Below, piece by piece: positions 1-7,041 of a DNA stretch of 8,530 bases. Position numbers and translations under genes: made by a program. Origin of the DNA: Geobacter sp. UBA6802 (GTDB lineage Bacteria; Desulfobacterota; Desulfuromonadia; Geobacterales; Pseudopelobacteraceae). Where the stretch lies: the NCBI GenBank assembly GCA_002452325.1, contig DKFG01000262.1, forward strand, positions 1 to 8,530, given 5' to 3'. The notes under the pieces are model-generated. The model saw only the letters and a program-made list of their open reading frames with translations, was not told the origin of the DNA and searched no databases. Numbering within the stretch: position 1 is the first letter of the stretch; each line of letters starts with the position of its first letter.

Positions 1-1
1 G

Positions 2-25
2 GCTGAGGCTGGCGGCCGCAACTAA
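2..25 (+). CDS. possible 3' end of a plus-strand gene cut by the window edge
   Basis: One plus-strand frame reads seven sense codons (AEAGGRN) and a TAA at 23-25, about 28 bases before a strong plus-strand intrinsic terminator. That spacing is what the end of a gene or transcript looks like. Too little is present to identify the product, and the transcript could equally be a non-coding RNA that ends at this terminator. Confidence 0.25.
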   Translation, partial: AEAGGRN

Positions 26-52
26 TCACCGCCTGATCGGCTTGAAAGCAGC

Positions 53-87
53 AAACGGGGATGCGAGCAATCGCATCCCCGTTTTTT
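53..87 (+). terminator. strong Rho-independent terminator with GCAA tetraloop
   Basis: A perfect stem of 12 base pairs (55-66 with 71-82), extendable by two A-T pairs, is capped by the GNRA-type tetraloop GCAA at 67-70 and followed by six T residues at 82-87. It terminates whatever is transcribed rightward from before the window. Read on the minus strand, the stem is followed only by TTTGCTGCTTT, so it could also serve, less efficiently, as the end of the convergent ntrYX-decarboxylase operon. I see no other feature between 88 and 130. Confidence 0.9.
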
Positions 88-130
88 CATTTACAAGTCA
101 CTGAAAGACTTAACCCCCAGCAGTCGGCGA

Positions 131-913
131 CTATTCTCCCTTGAACACCGGCTTCCGTTTTTCCAGAAAGGCATCTTTCCCCTCTTGATAGTCGCTGCTG
201 TCGTAAACCAGTCTACGTAAGCCTTGAACGTATTCGAAGGTCTCGGTACGAAGGGGATACGAATCTGCCAGCAGACGCATCTGCTCCTTCATGACACGAT
301 TAGCCAGCGGCGCGTTTGCAGCAATCCGATGGGCTAGTCCATAGGTAAACGGTTCAAGCTCTTCTACACTGACGAGATGATTCAGAATCCCCACCTGCAG
401 CGCACGCTCTGCTGAGATAGGTTCTGCGGTATAAAACATCTCACGGGCAATACGGGGACCAACAATATTGAAGAAATGCATGACCCCGGAGATATTGTAA
501 GGAAGGCCGAGTTTTGCCGGAGTGATGGCAAAGGAACTACTCGGACACCCGATGGCTATGTCGCAGACAAAGGACAGGTCACAGGCTCCTCCCCAGACTG
601 ACCCCTCAATCATGGCGATTACCGGCGAATGAAAGCGCTGTACCGCACGCAGAACACACTCCAACGGATCGTTATAGGATAGTGGGTCACGACCGGAAAC
701 CGGCAGTTCATGGATGTTAAAACCGGATGACCAGACATTTGATCCACCGGGCGCCCTGAGTACCAGCACCCTGACATCAGGATCAGCAGAAAAAGCTTCG
801 ATAGCGCGTAACATTTCTTCAAGAACCTGGCGACTCAGACTGTTTCTGGTCTCGGGGTGGTTGAAGGTGATGGTGGCGACATGCTGCTCTGAACTGGTTA
901 AGATATGTTCCAT
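131..913 (-). CDS. scpB: methylmalonyl-CoA decarboxylase (crotonase superfamily, ScpB/YgfG-like)
   Basis: The 260-residue product decarboxylates methylmalonyl-CoA to propionyl-CoA in the cytoplasm, judging by strong resemblance to E. coli YgfG/ScpB (recalled, about 261 residues). Diagnostic blocks are LRAPGGSNVWSSG (52-64), NIHELP with His68, GRDPLSYNDPL (74-84), EGSVWGGA at 103-110 (oxyanion-hole region), and LGLPYN with Tyr139, which matches the catalytic Tyr of YgfG. The C-terminus (YDSSDYQEG.DAFLEKRKP) is also typical. An ATG start at 913 has an AGGAG at 921-925, seven bases upstream. It follows the ntrX-like gene by 23 bases and is probably co-transcribed with it. No mutase or propionyl-CoA carboxylase gene lies in the window, so the metabolic partner is elsewhere. 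A different crotonase acyl-CoA substrate is possible, but the HELP and LPY motifs favour the decarboxylase. The subfamily is known to include members in propionate and succinate pathways. Confidence 0.88.
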   Translation of the reverse strand: MEHILTSSEQHVATITFNHPETRNSLSRQVLEEMLRAIEAFSADPDVRVLVLRAPGGSNVWSSGFNIHELPVSGRDPLSYNDPLECVLRAVQRFHSPVIAMIEGSVWGGACDLSFVCDIAIGCPSSSFAITPAKLGLPYNISGVMHFFNIVGPRIAREMFYTAEPISAERALQVGILNHLVSVEELEPFTYGLAHRIAANAPLANRVMKEQMRLLADSYPLRTETFEYVQGLRRLVYDSSDYQEGKDAFLEKRKPVFKGE

Positions 914-936
914 GAGGTTTCTCCTCTGTGTGGTGG

Positions 937-2307
937 TCAGACGTCCGGAGTCAGGCCATACTGAAGCAGCTTGCGTTGCAGGGTAGTCCGCTCCAGGCCC
1001 AGCGATGTTGCTGCCGGATCAAGGTTCCAGTCAAACTGCTTCATTCTGGACAGAATTAGTGAGCGCTCAAACTCCTCGCGGGCGGCCTGCATTGTCTCTA
1101 CCTTGTCAGAATCCGTCGTGTCGATGGGGTACTGATGACAGCTGCCACCCGGCATCAACTCCGGCAGGACGTCGTCCGTCACAACCGGCCCTGAGGCCAT
1201 GATCAGAATCCGCTCCACTATGTTCTTGAGCTCCCTGATGTTACCAGGCCAATCATAGCTTTGCAGGCAGTTAAGTGCTGTTTCATCAAAGCGTTTGGGC
1301 TCCCAGCCCTCCCGGCGGTGGAACTGATTGACAAAATGCTTGACCAAGTGGGGTATATCTTCACGACGATCACGTAACGGCGGCAGTGCAAGCGGAACTA
1401 CCTGCAACACCTGATACAGATCATCTCGGAACTGTCCCGCTTTCACCGCCTGTTCAAGTGGACGTGATGAAGCGGCAATCACACGCACATCAACCATAAC
1501 CGGACGGGTGCCGCCACACCGTTCAAAGCATTGCTCCTTAAGCAATCGGATCAACTGTTCCTGCGCCTTGAGTGAAAGCTCCTGTATCTGATCAAGGAAC
1601 AGGGTACCACCATCAGCAAGATCCAGACGTCCCCGCTTCTGATTGGTTGCACCGGTATATGCACCACGTTCATGCCCGAACAGCTCGTCGGACAGTAGCT
1701 GTTCAGGAATGGCACTACAGTTGACAACCACAAAGGACCGATCCCGACGCGTGCTGTAATGGTGGATAGCACGAGCCACCAGCTCCTTGCCAACCCCTTC
1801 TTCGCCAACAATGAGAACCGGCGTTGATGCCGGGGCAACCCGTTGTATCTGGCTGCGGACCGAGTCAAGAGCTGCAGAAGTACCGACCAGCTCATGCTCT
1901 TTGAGCGAGGCAATGCGCAGTGCCTCATTCTCCTTGCGCAGCTCTTTGTAAGACAGCGCATTACCGATGGTGATCAGGAGTTTGTCGAGAGAAAACGGTT
2001 TCTCAATGAAATCATAGGCTCCTACTCGTGTTGCCTTAACAGCAGTTTCAATGGTGCCGTGACCTGACATCATGACAACCGTCAGATCAGGAAAGAGGTT
2101 CCGAATCCGCTCAAGGGTCTGAATACCATCCATGCCCGGCATCCAGATATCCAGCAGCACCAGGTCAGGCACTTCTTCGCGAATCATATCAATGGCATCA
2201 CTTCCGTTGTCAGCCAACAGCACCTGATAGCCCTCATCTTCCAGAATACCAAGCAACGAGGCCCTGATACTCGCTTCATCATCAACGACCAGAATAAGGC
2301 GTGACAT
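937..2307 (-). CDS. ntrX: NtrX-like sigma-54 response regulator with unusual ATPase residues
   Basis: A 456-residue response regulator of the NtrC/NtrX class. The receiver domain (about 3-118) has the acidic pair Asp9-Asp10, phospho-acceptor Asp53, Ser81 and Lys103. The central AAA+ domain (about 140-370) has Walker A GEEGVGKE (168-175), Asn196, the sigma-54 contact loop GAYTGA (215-220) and sensor II in WPGNIREL (353-360). The C-terminal Fis-type helix-turn-helix is at about 411-450. Two ATPase positions are off consensus: Walker B reads GGTLFLDQI, with Gln240 where nearly all relatives have Glu, and the arginine-finger block reads FRDDLYQVL, keeping Arg294 but with Val300 in place of the second Arg. 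Sensor I is AASSR rather than AATNR. The ATG at 2307 has AGGGGGG at 2313-2319. It lies 21 bases after the ntrY-like kinase gene, its likely phosphodonor. Targets cannot be read from the window. Confidence 0.9.
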   Translation of the reverse strand: MSRLILVVDDEASIRASLLGILEDEGYQVLLADNGSDAIDMIREEVPDLVLLDIWMPGMDGIQTLERIRNLFPDLTVVMMSGHGTIETAVKATRVGAYDFIEKPFSLDKLLITIGNALSYKELRKENEALRIASLKEHELVGTSAALDSVRSQIQRVAPASTPVLIVGEEGVGKELVARAIHHYSTRRDRSFVVVNCSAIPEQLLSDELFGHERGAYTGATNQKRGRLDLADGGTLFLDQIQELSLKAQEQLIRLLKEQCFERCGGTRPVMVDVRVIAASSRPLEQAVKAGQFRDDLYQVLQVVPLALPPLRDRREDIPHLVKHFVNQFHRREGWEPKRFDETALNCLQSYDWPGNIRELKNIVERILIMASGPVVTDDVLPELMPGGSCHQYPIDTTDSDKVETMQAAREEFERSLILSRMKQFDWNLDPAATSLGLERTTLQRKLLQYGLTPDV

Positions 2308-2328
2308 ATATTCCCCCCTAGCAAGCTG

Positions 2329-4539
2329 CTAAACCGGAAGCTCAATTACGAAACAGGCGCCGTTGGGCTTGTTGTCTCGCACCCGTACAAAACCGTTATG
2401 ATCGGCAACAACACTGGCGACTATGGCCAGACCTAACCCGGTACCCTGTTGCTTTGTGGTGACGTAGGGTTCAAAAATGCGCGACTTCATATCAGCCGGT
2501 ATACCGGGCCCGTTATCGGCAATGGCGCATGAGGCCATTTTCAGTTCCGGATCATAGCTGGTACTGAGGGTGATACCCCCCTTCCCCTCCATGGCTGCCA
2601 CGGCGTTCTCCAGTAGGTTGATCAATACCCGCTTAATCTGATCACGATCTATTCTCAACAGCGGCAAACGCTGATCCGGCTCAAACCGGAAATCAACATC
2701 ACGATGCCCCTCCTGATAGAGAGTCAACGTCTCCCGCACCAGATCGTTCAAACTGTTATTACTCGGTTGTACTGCCGGCATCCGGGCAAAATTTGAGAAT
2801 TCGTTAACCAGCACCTTAAGTTCATCCACCGCTTTACTGATCATACTGGTACACTCATCAAAAACTCGACCGTCGTCTTCAGCGGTAAAACGGCCAAGGT
2901 AGCGCTTCCTCAGACGCTGGGCTGAGAGCTGAATTGGCGTGAGCGGATTTTTGATTTCATGGGCGATCCTACGCGCTACATCGCGCCAGGCCTGCATCCG
3001 CTGCCCCTTGACCATCTGGGTCAGATCATCAAGCACCAGAACCGACCCCAGGAAGACGCCCTGTTCATCACGCAGCATGGTCAGATTCATCTGCAGTACA
3101 CGCCGTTCACCGCGCACATCAATGGTAATCTGACGGCTGATGGTCTCCTTGCGGGTCATGGCCATATCTCGCAAGGAATCACGTACGATCTCAAGGTGCG
3201 CATCCCGCAGCACTTCACGGAAATTTCTACCCAGTACACTGACCGTGTCAATCTGAAGCAGCCGTTCAGCTGAACGGTTGATGGTGGTAATCCCGCCGTC
3301 ACGATCAACAGAGATAACCCCGGCAGCCACATTGCGCAACACGATCTCCATGTAGCGACGACGTGATTCAATTTCCTGGTTGCTACGGGTAAGTTCCTGA
3401 TTTGTGGCGTGCAAGGTCTGGCGTTGCGTTCGCAAGTCCCTGATCATGGTGTTGAAGGAGCCGACCAGCATCCCGATTTCATCAGGCCCCTCAGCATCAA
3501 TGGTTACATCAAGATCACCATCAGCAACAGCCCTGGTCCCCTCGACCAGCGCCTGTATCGGCTTGGTCATACTGTTAGCGAGGTAGATGCCAATCCAGAA
3601 AGCGAGAAGGACAATTACTGCAGCAATCAGAAACAACACCAGCAGGTAACCGGTGGTAATCGGTTTTTTAAGAATCTTGAGGCGCCGAAACTCCTGATAA
3701 GACGCTGAAATATCCTGCATCTTGCTCACCAACGAGTGAGGTACATAATAGTTGACTACCACCACCCCTACCACATCCCGATCATTGTAAGTGGAGTAGA
3801 TCGGCACAATCCCACGAATCAGGTCTGCCTTTCCAACGGAATTAACCTTCGTCAGATCTTTGCCGGACAAAGCCTGATTAATGTCTTCAGAAGTAGGGCT
3901 GGTGATATCACCGGTTGGAACGTCAGGGTTTGAAGCACGTATAAGCTCCTCACGCTGGGCAGAAAACACTTCAACGATACCTAGATTGTACTCTTTCTGC
4001 TTGGCACGCACCACCTCCTTCAGTAAAGGTAGTTGTGCGTCGTTCATCAAACGATCGCGCTTGATGGTTTCGCTTAGCCGGTGCGCATAAAAAAGGGCAT
4101 TAGCAGCGTAAGACTTGTAGTAGGTTTGCGCCACTTCAAGTGATTCGTTCAGTGAAGTCTCAACCTGTACATTAAACCAATTCTGTACGCTATTAGTAAT
4201 AAAACTGGCAGATGCAAAGAATAACAGCATGGTGGGGACAAGGGAAAGGCCAACAAAAGAAATTACCAGCTTGGTACGTAGCCGGGTAGCCAGTAACTTT
4301 GACCTGCTCTCAACGAGCAGCTTAATAATATTTCTGCTGATAAGATACACCAGAAGAACAACAAGCAGCACGATAACATTAATCATACCGAAGATGACGA
4401 CGTTACTGGAGAGAGGCGCCTTAGAACTCAGTTGCGTCAAACGGATTTCAATGCCTGTTAGAAGAACAATCAGTACGACAGCAAGCACGATAACAGCTGC
4501 TTCACGAATCCTTTTTTTACGCTCCTCTACAGTAAGCAC
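2329..4539 (-). CDS. ntrY: NtrY-like membrane sensor histidine kinase
   Basis: A 736-residue inner-membrane sensor kinase with NtrY architecture. Two transmembrane helices lie at about 13-36 and 47-68, a third at 91-113, then an extracytoplasmic sensing region (about 114-295), a fourth helix at 296-320, HAMP (about 318-370), PAS (about 395-503), HisKA and HATPase_c. The phospho-acceptor is His527 in HEIKNPLTPIQLSAQRL, a characteristic NtrY H-box. The ATP-binding domain has the N-box NLLENA (from 641), the G1 box DNGPGIP, FEPYVTTK and the G2 box GTGLGLAI (699-706), so the kinase looks intact. Start choice: an in-frame GTG at 4545 overlaps the AGGAG at 4545-4549, so the next in-frame GTG at 4539, five bases after that Shine-Dalgarno, is the better start. 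It is first in the operon and probably phosphorylates the NtrX-like regulator encoded next. The stimulus is unknown; nitrogen or redox status is known for relatives and not shown here. Confidence 0.9.
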   Translation of the reverse strand: MLTVEERKKRIREAAVIVLAVVLIVLLTGIEIRLTQLSSKAPLSSNVVIFGMINVIVLLVVLLVYLISRNIIKLLVESRSKLLATRLRTKLVISFVGLSLVPTMLLFFASASFITNSVQNWFNVQVETSLNESLEVAQTYYKSYAANALFYAHRLSETIKRDRLMNDAQLPLLKEVVRAKQKEYNLGIVEVFSAQREELIRASNPDVPTGDITSPTSEDINQALSGKDLTKVNSVGKADLIRGIVPIYSTYNDRDVVGVVVVNYYVPHSLVSKMQDISASYQEFRRLKILKKPITTGYLLVLFLIAAVIVLLAFWIGIYLANSMTKPIQALVEGTRAVADGDLDVTIDAEGPDEIGMLVGSFNTMIRDLRTQRQTLHATNQELTRSNQEIESRRRYMEIVLRNVAAGVISVDRDGGITTINRSAERLLQIDTVSVLGRNFREVLRDAHLEIVRDSLRDMAMTRKETISRQITIDVRGERRVLQMNLTMLRDEQGVFLGSVLVLDDLTQMVKGQRMQAWRDVARRIAHEIKNPLTPIQLSAQRLRKRYLGRFTAEDDGRVFDECTSMISKAVDELKVLVNEFSNFARMPAVQPSNNSLNDLVRETLTLYQEGHRDVDFRFEPDQRLPLLRIDRDQIKRVLINLLENAVAAMEGKGGITLSTSYDPELKMASCAIADNGPGIPADMKSRIFEPYVTTKQQGTGLGLAIVASVVADHNGFVRVRDNKPNGACFVIELPV

Positions 4540-4592
4540 CAGCACTCCTGTTCATAGCTTCGATCATGTGAGACTAGCACAACCAATTGCTG

Positions 4593-4620
4593 TTGAAAAC
4601 CTGATTCATGCTGCTATACT
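4593..4620 (+). promoter_or_regulatory. sigma-70-type promoter for the yaaR-like gene
   Basis: TTGAAA (4593-4598) and TATACT (4615-4620) are separated by 16 bases, each close to the -35 and -10 consensus. They lie 36 bases before the yaaR start in the 116-base divergent gap to ntrY, with transcription expected to begin near 4627. I see no comparably good promoter on the opposite strand for ntrY. Confidence 0.65.
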
Positions 4621-4655
4621 GACACGTAATCGCTGTTAAACAAGGAATAACCACT

Positions 4656-5108
4656 ATGCGCATTGGCACAAAACATGATGCACAAGAACTCCGCAAAGGA
4701 CAGGGGGCTGTCTCCACCAGAAAGACAGGAAACAGCCTTTTTTCGATGTTTTCAAGTGAGCTTAAAACCAGAGAACAGGAACAGAACGGGTTTGAGCAAA
4801 CCATTGACGGACTCAGGGAGGAACTGGATAGCGTAGGGAAGATGCTCGAGCAGGACCCTATCATCCAGAACTTCAAATGCTTTCGTGAACTTCTGAGCAG
4901 GATCGTCAAGCAGGTGTCCGGCGAGGCATATCGTCTTGAAAAGATCGGCGGCACCCCGTCGAACCCTAGATACTATGAGATTATCACCGTTATTGATAAA
5001 GAGGCTGACAAACTCTATGAACTGATCGTGAAAGAGCAAAAAGATCGAATGGCTATTACCGCTTCAGTAATCGGCATCAAGGGCCTGGTTGTGGATCTCA
5101 TTACCTGA
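4656..5108 (+). CDS. YaaR/DUF327 family protein
   Basis: A 150-residue soluble protein with no signal peptide or membrane segment. The N-terminal 35 residues are polar and probably flexible. A charged heptad-like stretch (about 34-66, SELKTREQEQ...REELDSVGKML) may form a coiled coil. The C-terminal part has the pattern I associate with DUF327/YaaR: FKCFRELLSRIVKQV, then YRLEK, then Y.IITVIDKEADKLYELI. Length fits the family (about 145 residues). Members are known mainly from Firmicutes and some deltaproteobacteria; their function is not established, and I do not assign one. The ATG at 4656 has AAGGAA at 4642-4647. It is a single-gene unit, divergent from ntrYX and convergent with rplQ, and a group II intron begins 18 bases after its stop. 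The family call rests on recalled pattern similarity, so it is moderately sure. Confidence 0.75.
   Translation: MRIGTKHDAQELRKGQGAVSTRKTGNSLFSMFSSELKTREQEQNGFEQTIDGLREELDSVGKMLEQDPIIQNFKCFRELLSRIVKQVSGEAYRLEKIGGTPSNPRYYEIITVIDKEADKLYELIVKEQKDRMAITASVIGIKGLVVDLIT
4699..4743 (+). promoter_or_regulatory. attenuator-like hairpins inside the yaaR 5' coding region (weak)
   Basis: GGCTGT (4706-4711) can pair with ACAGCC (4732-4737), which is followed directly by TTTTTT (4738-4743), giving a terminator-like shape with a 20-base loop. The same CTGTC (4708-4712) can instead pair with GACAG at 4699-4703 or GACAG at 4724-4728, so mutually exclusive folds exist. The stem is only six pairs and sits in codons 15-30 of the gene, so this may be chance. 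Confidence 0.2.
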
Positions 5109-5126
5109 CACCTGTAGCGTTCTAAG

Positions 5127-5163
5127 ATCGGGTAGGAGGCGGAATTACTTCCGCCGTCCTCCC
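5127..5163 (-). other. group II intron domain VI with bulged branch-point A and 3' splice site
   Basis: On the minus strand a hairpin pairs 5161-5163 with 5130-5132, 5157-5160 with 5134-5137 and 5149-5155 with 5138-5144. The A at 5133 is left bulged, seven bases from the intron end at 5127, which is the usual place of the branch-point adenosine. The 3' exon starts with C at 5126. All parts needed for lariat formation appear present. Confidence 0.85.
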
Positions 5164-5164
5164 A

Positions 5165-5198
5165 CACCACCGTGCGTACGGTTCCGTACACGGCGGTT
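5165..5198 (-). other. group II intron domain V (catalytic hairpin, CGC triad)
   Basis: A 9-pair lower stem (5189-5197 with 5166-5174, with one G-U pair) is followed by a two-base CG bulge at 5175-5176 and a 4-pair upper stem closing a GAAC loop, the fixed shape of domain V. The triad that binds catalytic metal reads C-G-C at 5195-5193, with the middle G in the G-U wobble. CGC rather than AGC is typical of group IIC introns. The stop codon of the RT gene overlaps the edge of this hairpin. Confidence 0.88.
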
Positions 5199-6568
5199 CA
5201 CGTTGAATGCTGAAAGCGGTAAAACTGGTTGAGTAGTGAGAGTAGCCCCAGTTTCGTGAAGTAGGATATATCCCCCAGGGGCCTCTTTTATTCAGGGCAC
5301 TTCTCCATGCCCTCGCCTCTGACAACCCGCGTTGCATCAGTTTCTTTGCCCTCGCGAATGGTCGCTTCAATTGCCGCCATATGATGCAGCGCAGTTTCCG
5401 GCGTATCCATTCATCAAGTTCCTCAAAGGGTTTCTTTACTTCGGATAGTTTGAAGTAGTTAGACCATCCACGCAGTATCGGGGTGATTTCTTCGATGACA
5501 TGCTTCAGGTTTCTCCCTCTCCCTTTGCGGCTGATTTCACTGATTTTGGCTTTGATACGATCCAGCGCCTTTTTCCCTATTTTTTAGTTTGGGGGTGCGG
5601 TGGTACGTCATGCCATATCCAAGAAAGATTCGCTTCCAGGGACGGTCTACAGCACTTTTGTCCTGATTGACCGTGAGTTTTAGTCGTGTTTCAAGGAATG
5701 TGGTGATGGAGGCCATAACCCGTTCTGCTGAACGCTGAGTTCTGACGTAGATGTTGCAGTCGTCGGCATAGCGGCAGAAGGTATGATTCCGTCTTTCCAG
5801 CTCCTTGTCCAGTTCGTCGAGCAGAATATTCGACAGCAGGGGTGATAACGGCCCTCCCTGCGGTGTCCCTTCTACTCGTTGGGTGATTACTCCTCCCTCG
5901 AAAAGGCCGGCTTGCAGGTAGCTGCGGATAAGATGCAGTACCCGCTTGTCTTTGATTCTCCTCGCTACCCGCGACATGAGGATGTCGTGGTTGACTCGGT
6001 CAAAGAATTGCGCACGGTGAATGTCTACCACCCATCTCAAGCCACCTTCTACTGCTTTACGGGCGGCTTGTACTGCCTGATGGGCGCTCTTGCCGGGACG
6101 AAACCCGTAGGAGCTTGCACTAAAGCCGGGTTCAAACAACGGCCCGAGTTCTTGATGCACTGCCTGCTGGATGAGACGGTCAAGGACGGTGGGGATACCA
6201 AGCATCCTTGTGCCTCCTCCTGGTTTGGGTATTTCTACTTTCCGTACCGGTTGGGGTTTATACGTTCCATTCAGCAGTTCTTCTTTGATGCGCGGCCAGT
6301 CTGTTTGCAGGTGGCCTTTCAATTGACCGGTAGACATGTTGTCCACACCTGCCGCTCCTTTGTTGGATACCACCCGATTGTAGGCCTTTTGCATGTTGGC
6401 GCGACTGATTATTTCTTCCATCAGGCGCGTCTCCGCTTCCGCCCAGTAAGTCTCTCTCGTTACCGTGACGCCTGATGCACCGTTGTTATGCTCTCGGGAC
6501 TTCCGGCCCCTACCCTCCAACACGGCCCCCGGTATCTCTTCCGGGACTTCTGCCTTTGCTCGCGCCAT
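5198..6568 (-). pseudogene. ltrA: broken group II intron reverse transcriptase/maturase
   Basis: An intron-encoded protein of the class C type. The first frame (from ATG 6568) contains RT0 to RT7: EIPKPGGGTRMLGIPTVLDR (112-131), SSYGFRPGKSAHQA (152-165), EGTPQGGPLSPLLSNI (233-248), YADD (267-270) and the RT7 block ending near 325. The reading frame then breaks at a six-A run (plus 5580-5585): one extra base moves the maturase (X) domain, with ITPILRGWSNYFKL and DEWIRRKLR, into another frame. Near 5272-5277, just after RGPW, the frame changes again and about ten codons (usually a W.SGASHMN block) are missing. The ending LGLLSLLNQFYRFQHST and its TGA (5198-5200) are back in the first frame. RT motif A reads VVDIHRAQFFD, with His184 where relatives have the catalytic Asp. 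No HNH endonuclease domain follows. The protein should be inactive for reverse transcription, and maturase activity is doubtful. A sequencing error could explain the homopolymer change but not the other two defects. Confidence 0.9.
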
Positions 6569-7036
6569 CGAAATTCAAGGCTCCTGTTCGTTCCATCGTG
6601 TTCAGCCCTTTGCCGGGTGGTTAGTCCAGTTCGTATGGCTTCTGCTGACTTCTGCCGAACATGAGGTCAATCTGTTTCCAGATCGCCATGCCCCGGATTT
6701 CGCCCAGTGCTGGACGGCAGATCTCCCCGGGTAATGCGCGTGACCTTCACTCCATATACCCGCCGCATCTACAGACATATCCTCTTGGATGGTTATGGGG
6801 CTTTGAAGAGCAAGGCCTTCTCGCCAGGATATCCTGCCTCGTATGCGATTTCTGTTCGTCGGGCCGGAGTTTTGCCTGCGGCTTCCTTCAGATTCCGGGT
6901 CGCCCCGGACACCCTTGCCGTTCGGCTAACGGTTCCCACCATCAGGGTCCGTAGAGGACTTGCACCTCCAAGTCACAAATCAGCTACCATGGCTGATTTG
7001 ATGGGGCTTACGCCCCACGCGCCCTGCCGGGCGCAC
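6569..7036 (-). ncRNA. 5' ribozyme part of the group II intron (domains I-III)
   Basis: The 468 bases between the intron 5' end and the RT start are non-coding on the intron strand and rich in hairpins, such as AAATCAGC/GCTGATTT (6973-7000 region), CCGTTAGCCGAACGG and AGGATATCCT. They should form domains I to III. Short plus-strand open frames here are not credible genes. The RT gene has an AGGAG about 12 bases before its ATG. Confidence 0.75.
6793..6797 (-). other. predicted EBS1 of the group II intron
   Basis: The minus-strand CATAA at 6797-6793 lies in a 19-base loop (6787-6805) closed by CTCTT/AAGAG (6806-6810 with 6782-6786). It pairs perfectly with the last five exon bases TTATG (7037-7041). 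The loop position and exact match make it the best candidate for the exon-recognition sequence. Confidence 0.65.
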
Positions 7037-7041
7037 CATAA
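7037..7041 (-). other. IBS1: 5' exon target bases of the intron
   Basis: The 5' exon ends TTATG immediately before the intron GTGCG. These five bases are the tail of the U-tract of the rplQ terminator plus ATG, and are complementary to the predicted EBS1. Confidence 0.65.

Larger units (their letters stand above)
5127..7036 (-). mobile_element. group IIC intron inserted behind the rplQ terminator
   Basis: A 1910-base group II intron. On the minus strand it begins GTGCGCCCGGCAGGGC at 7036 and ends CCTACCCGAT at 5127, the expected 5' and 3' end patterns. The 5' ribozyme domains occupy about 6569-7036, the RT/maturase gene lies inside the domain IV region, and domains V and VI are at 5127-5198. 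Group IIC is supported by the CGC triad in domain V, no visible DNA endonuclease domain in the protein, a short EBS1 matching the exon, and insertion directly downstream of an intrinsic terminator, the known target type of this class. Removing it restores an ordinary intergenic region between the convergent yaaR and rplQ genes, so no gene is interrupted. It can be transcribed only by read-through past the rplQ terminator or from an internal promoter, which I could not identify. Confidence 0.92.

Noticed and set aside
1710..1725. TGGCAC-N5-TTGA resembling a sigma-54 promoter on the plus strand
   Set aside because: The invariant GC of the -12 element is missing, and the site lies inside ntrX in the antisense direction.
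1551..1961. 136-codon minus-strand frame inside the ntrX-like gene
   Set aside because: Its frame is shifted relative to the well-supported AAA+ domain; it is a shadow.
4553..4555. ATG upstream of ntrY as an alternative start
   Set aside because: It is out of frame with the kinase and precedes the AGGAG, so the GTG at 4539 is preferred.
4574..5039. Minus-strand frames opposite the yaaR-like gene
   Set aside because: The plus strand has a promoter, a Shine-Dalgarno and a DUF327-like protein; the opposite frames have none of these.
5122..5370. Separate 82-codon minus-strand gene
   Set aside because: Its first two thirds are the maturase domain of the frameshifted intron RT, and the rest reads out of frame into domains V and VI.
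5879..6475. 198-codon plus-strand open frame antisense to the intron RT gene
   Set aside because: It overlaps the highly conserved RT domains on the other strand, shows no recognisable domain, and is explained as a shadow of the RT codons.
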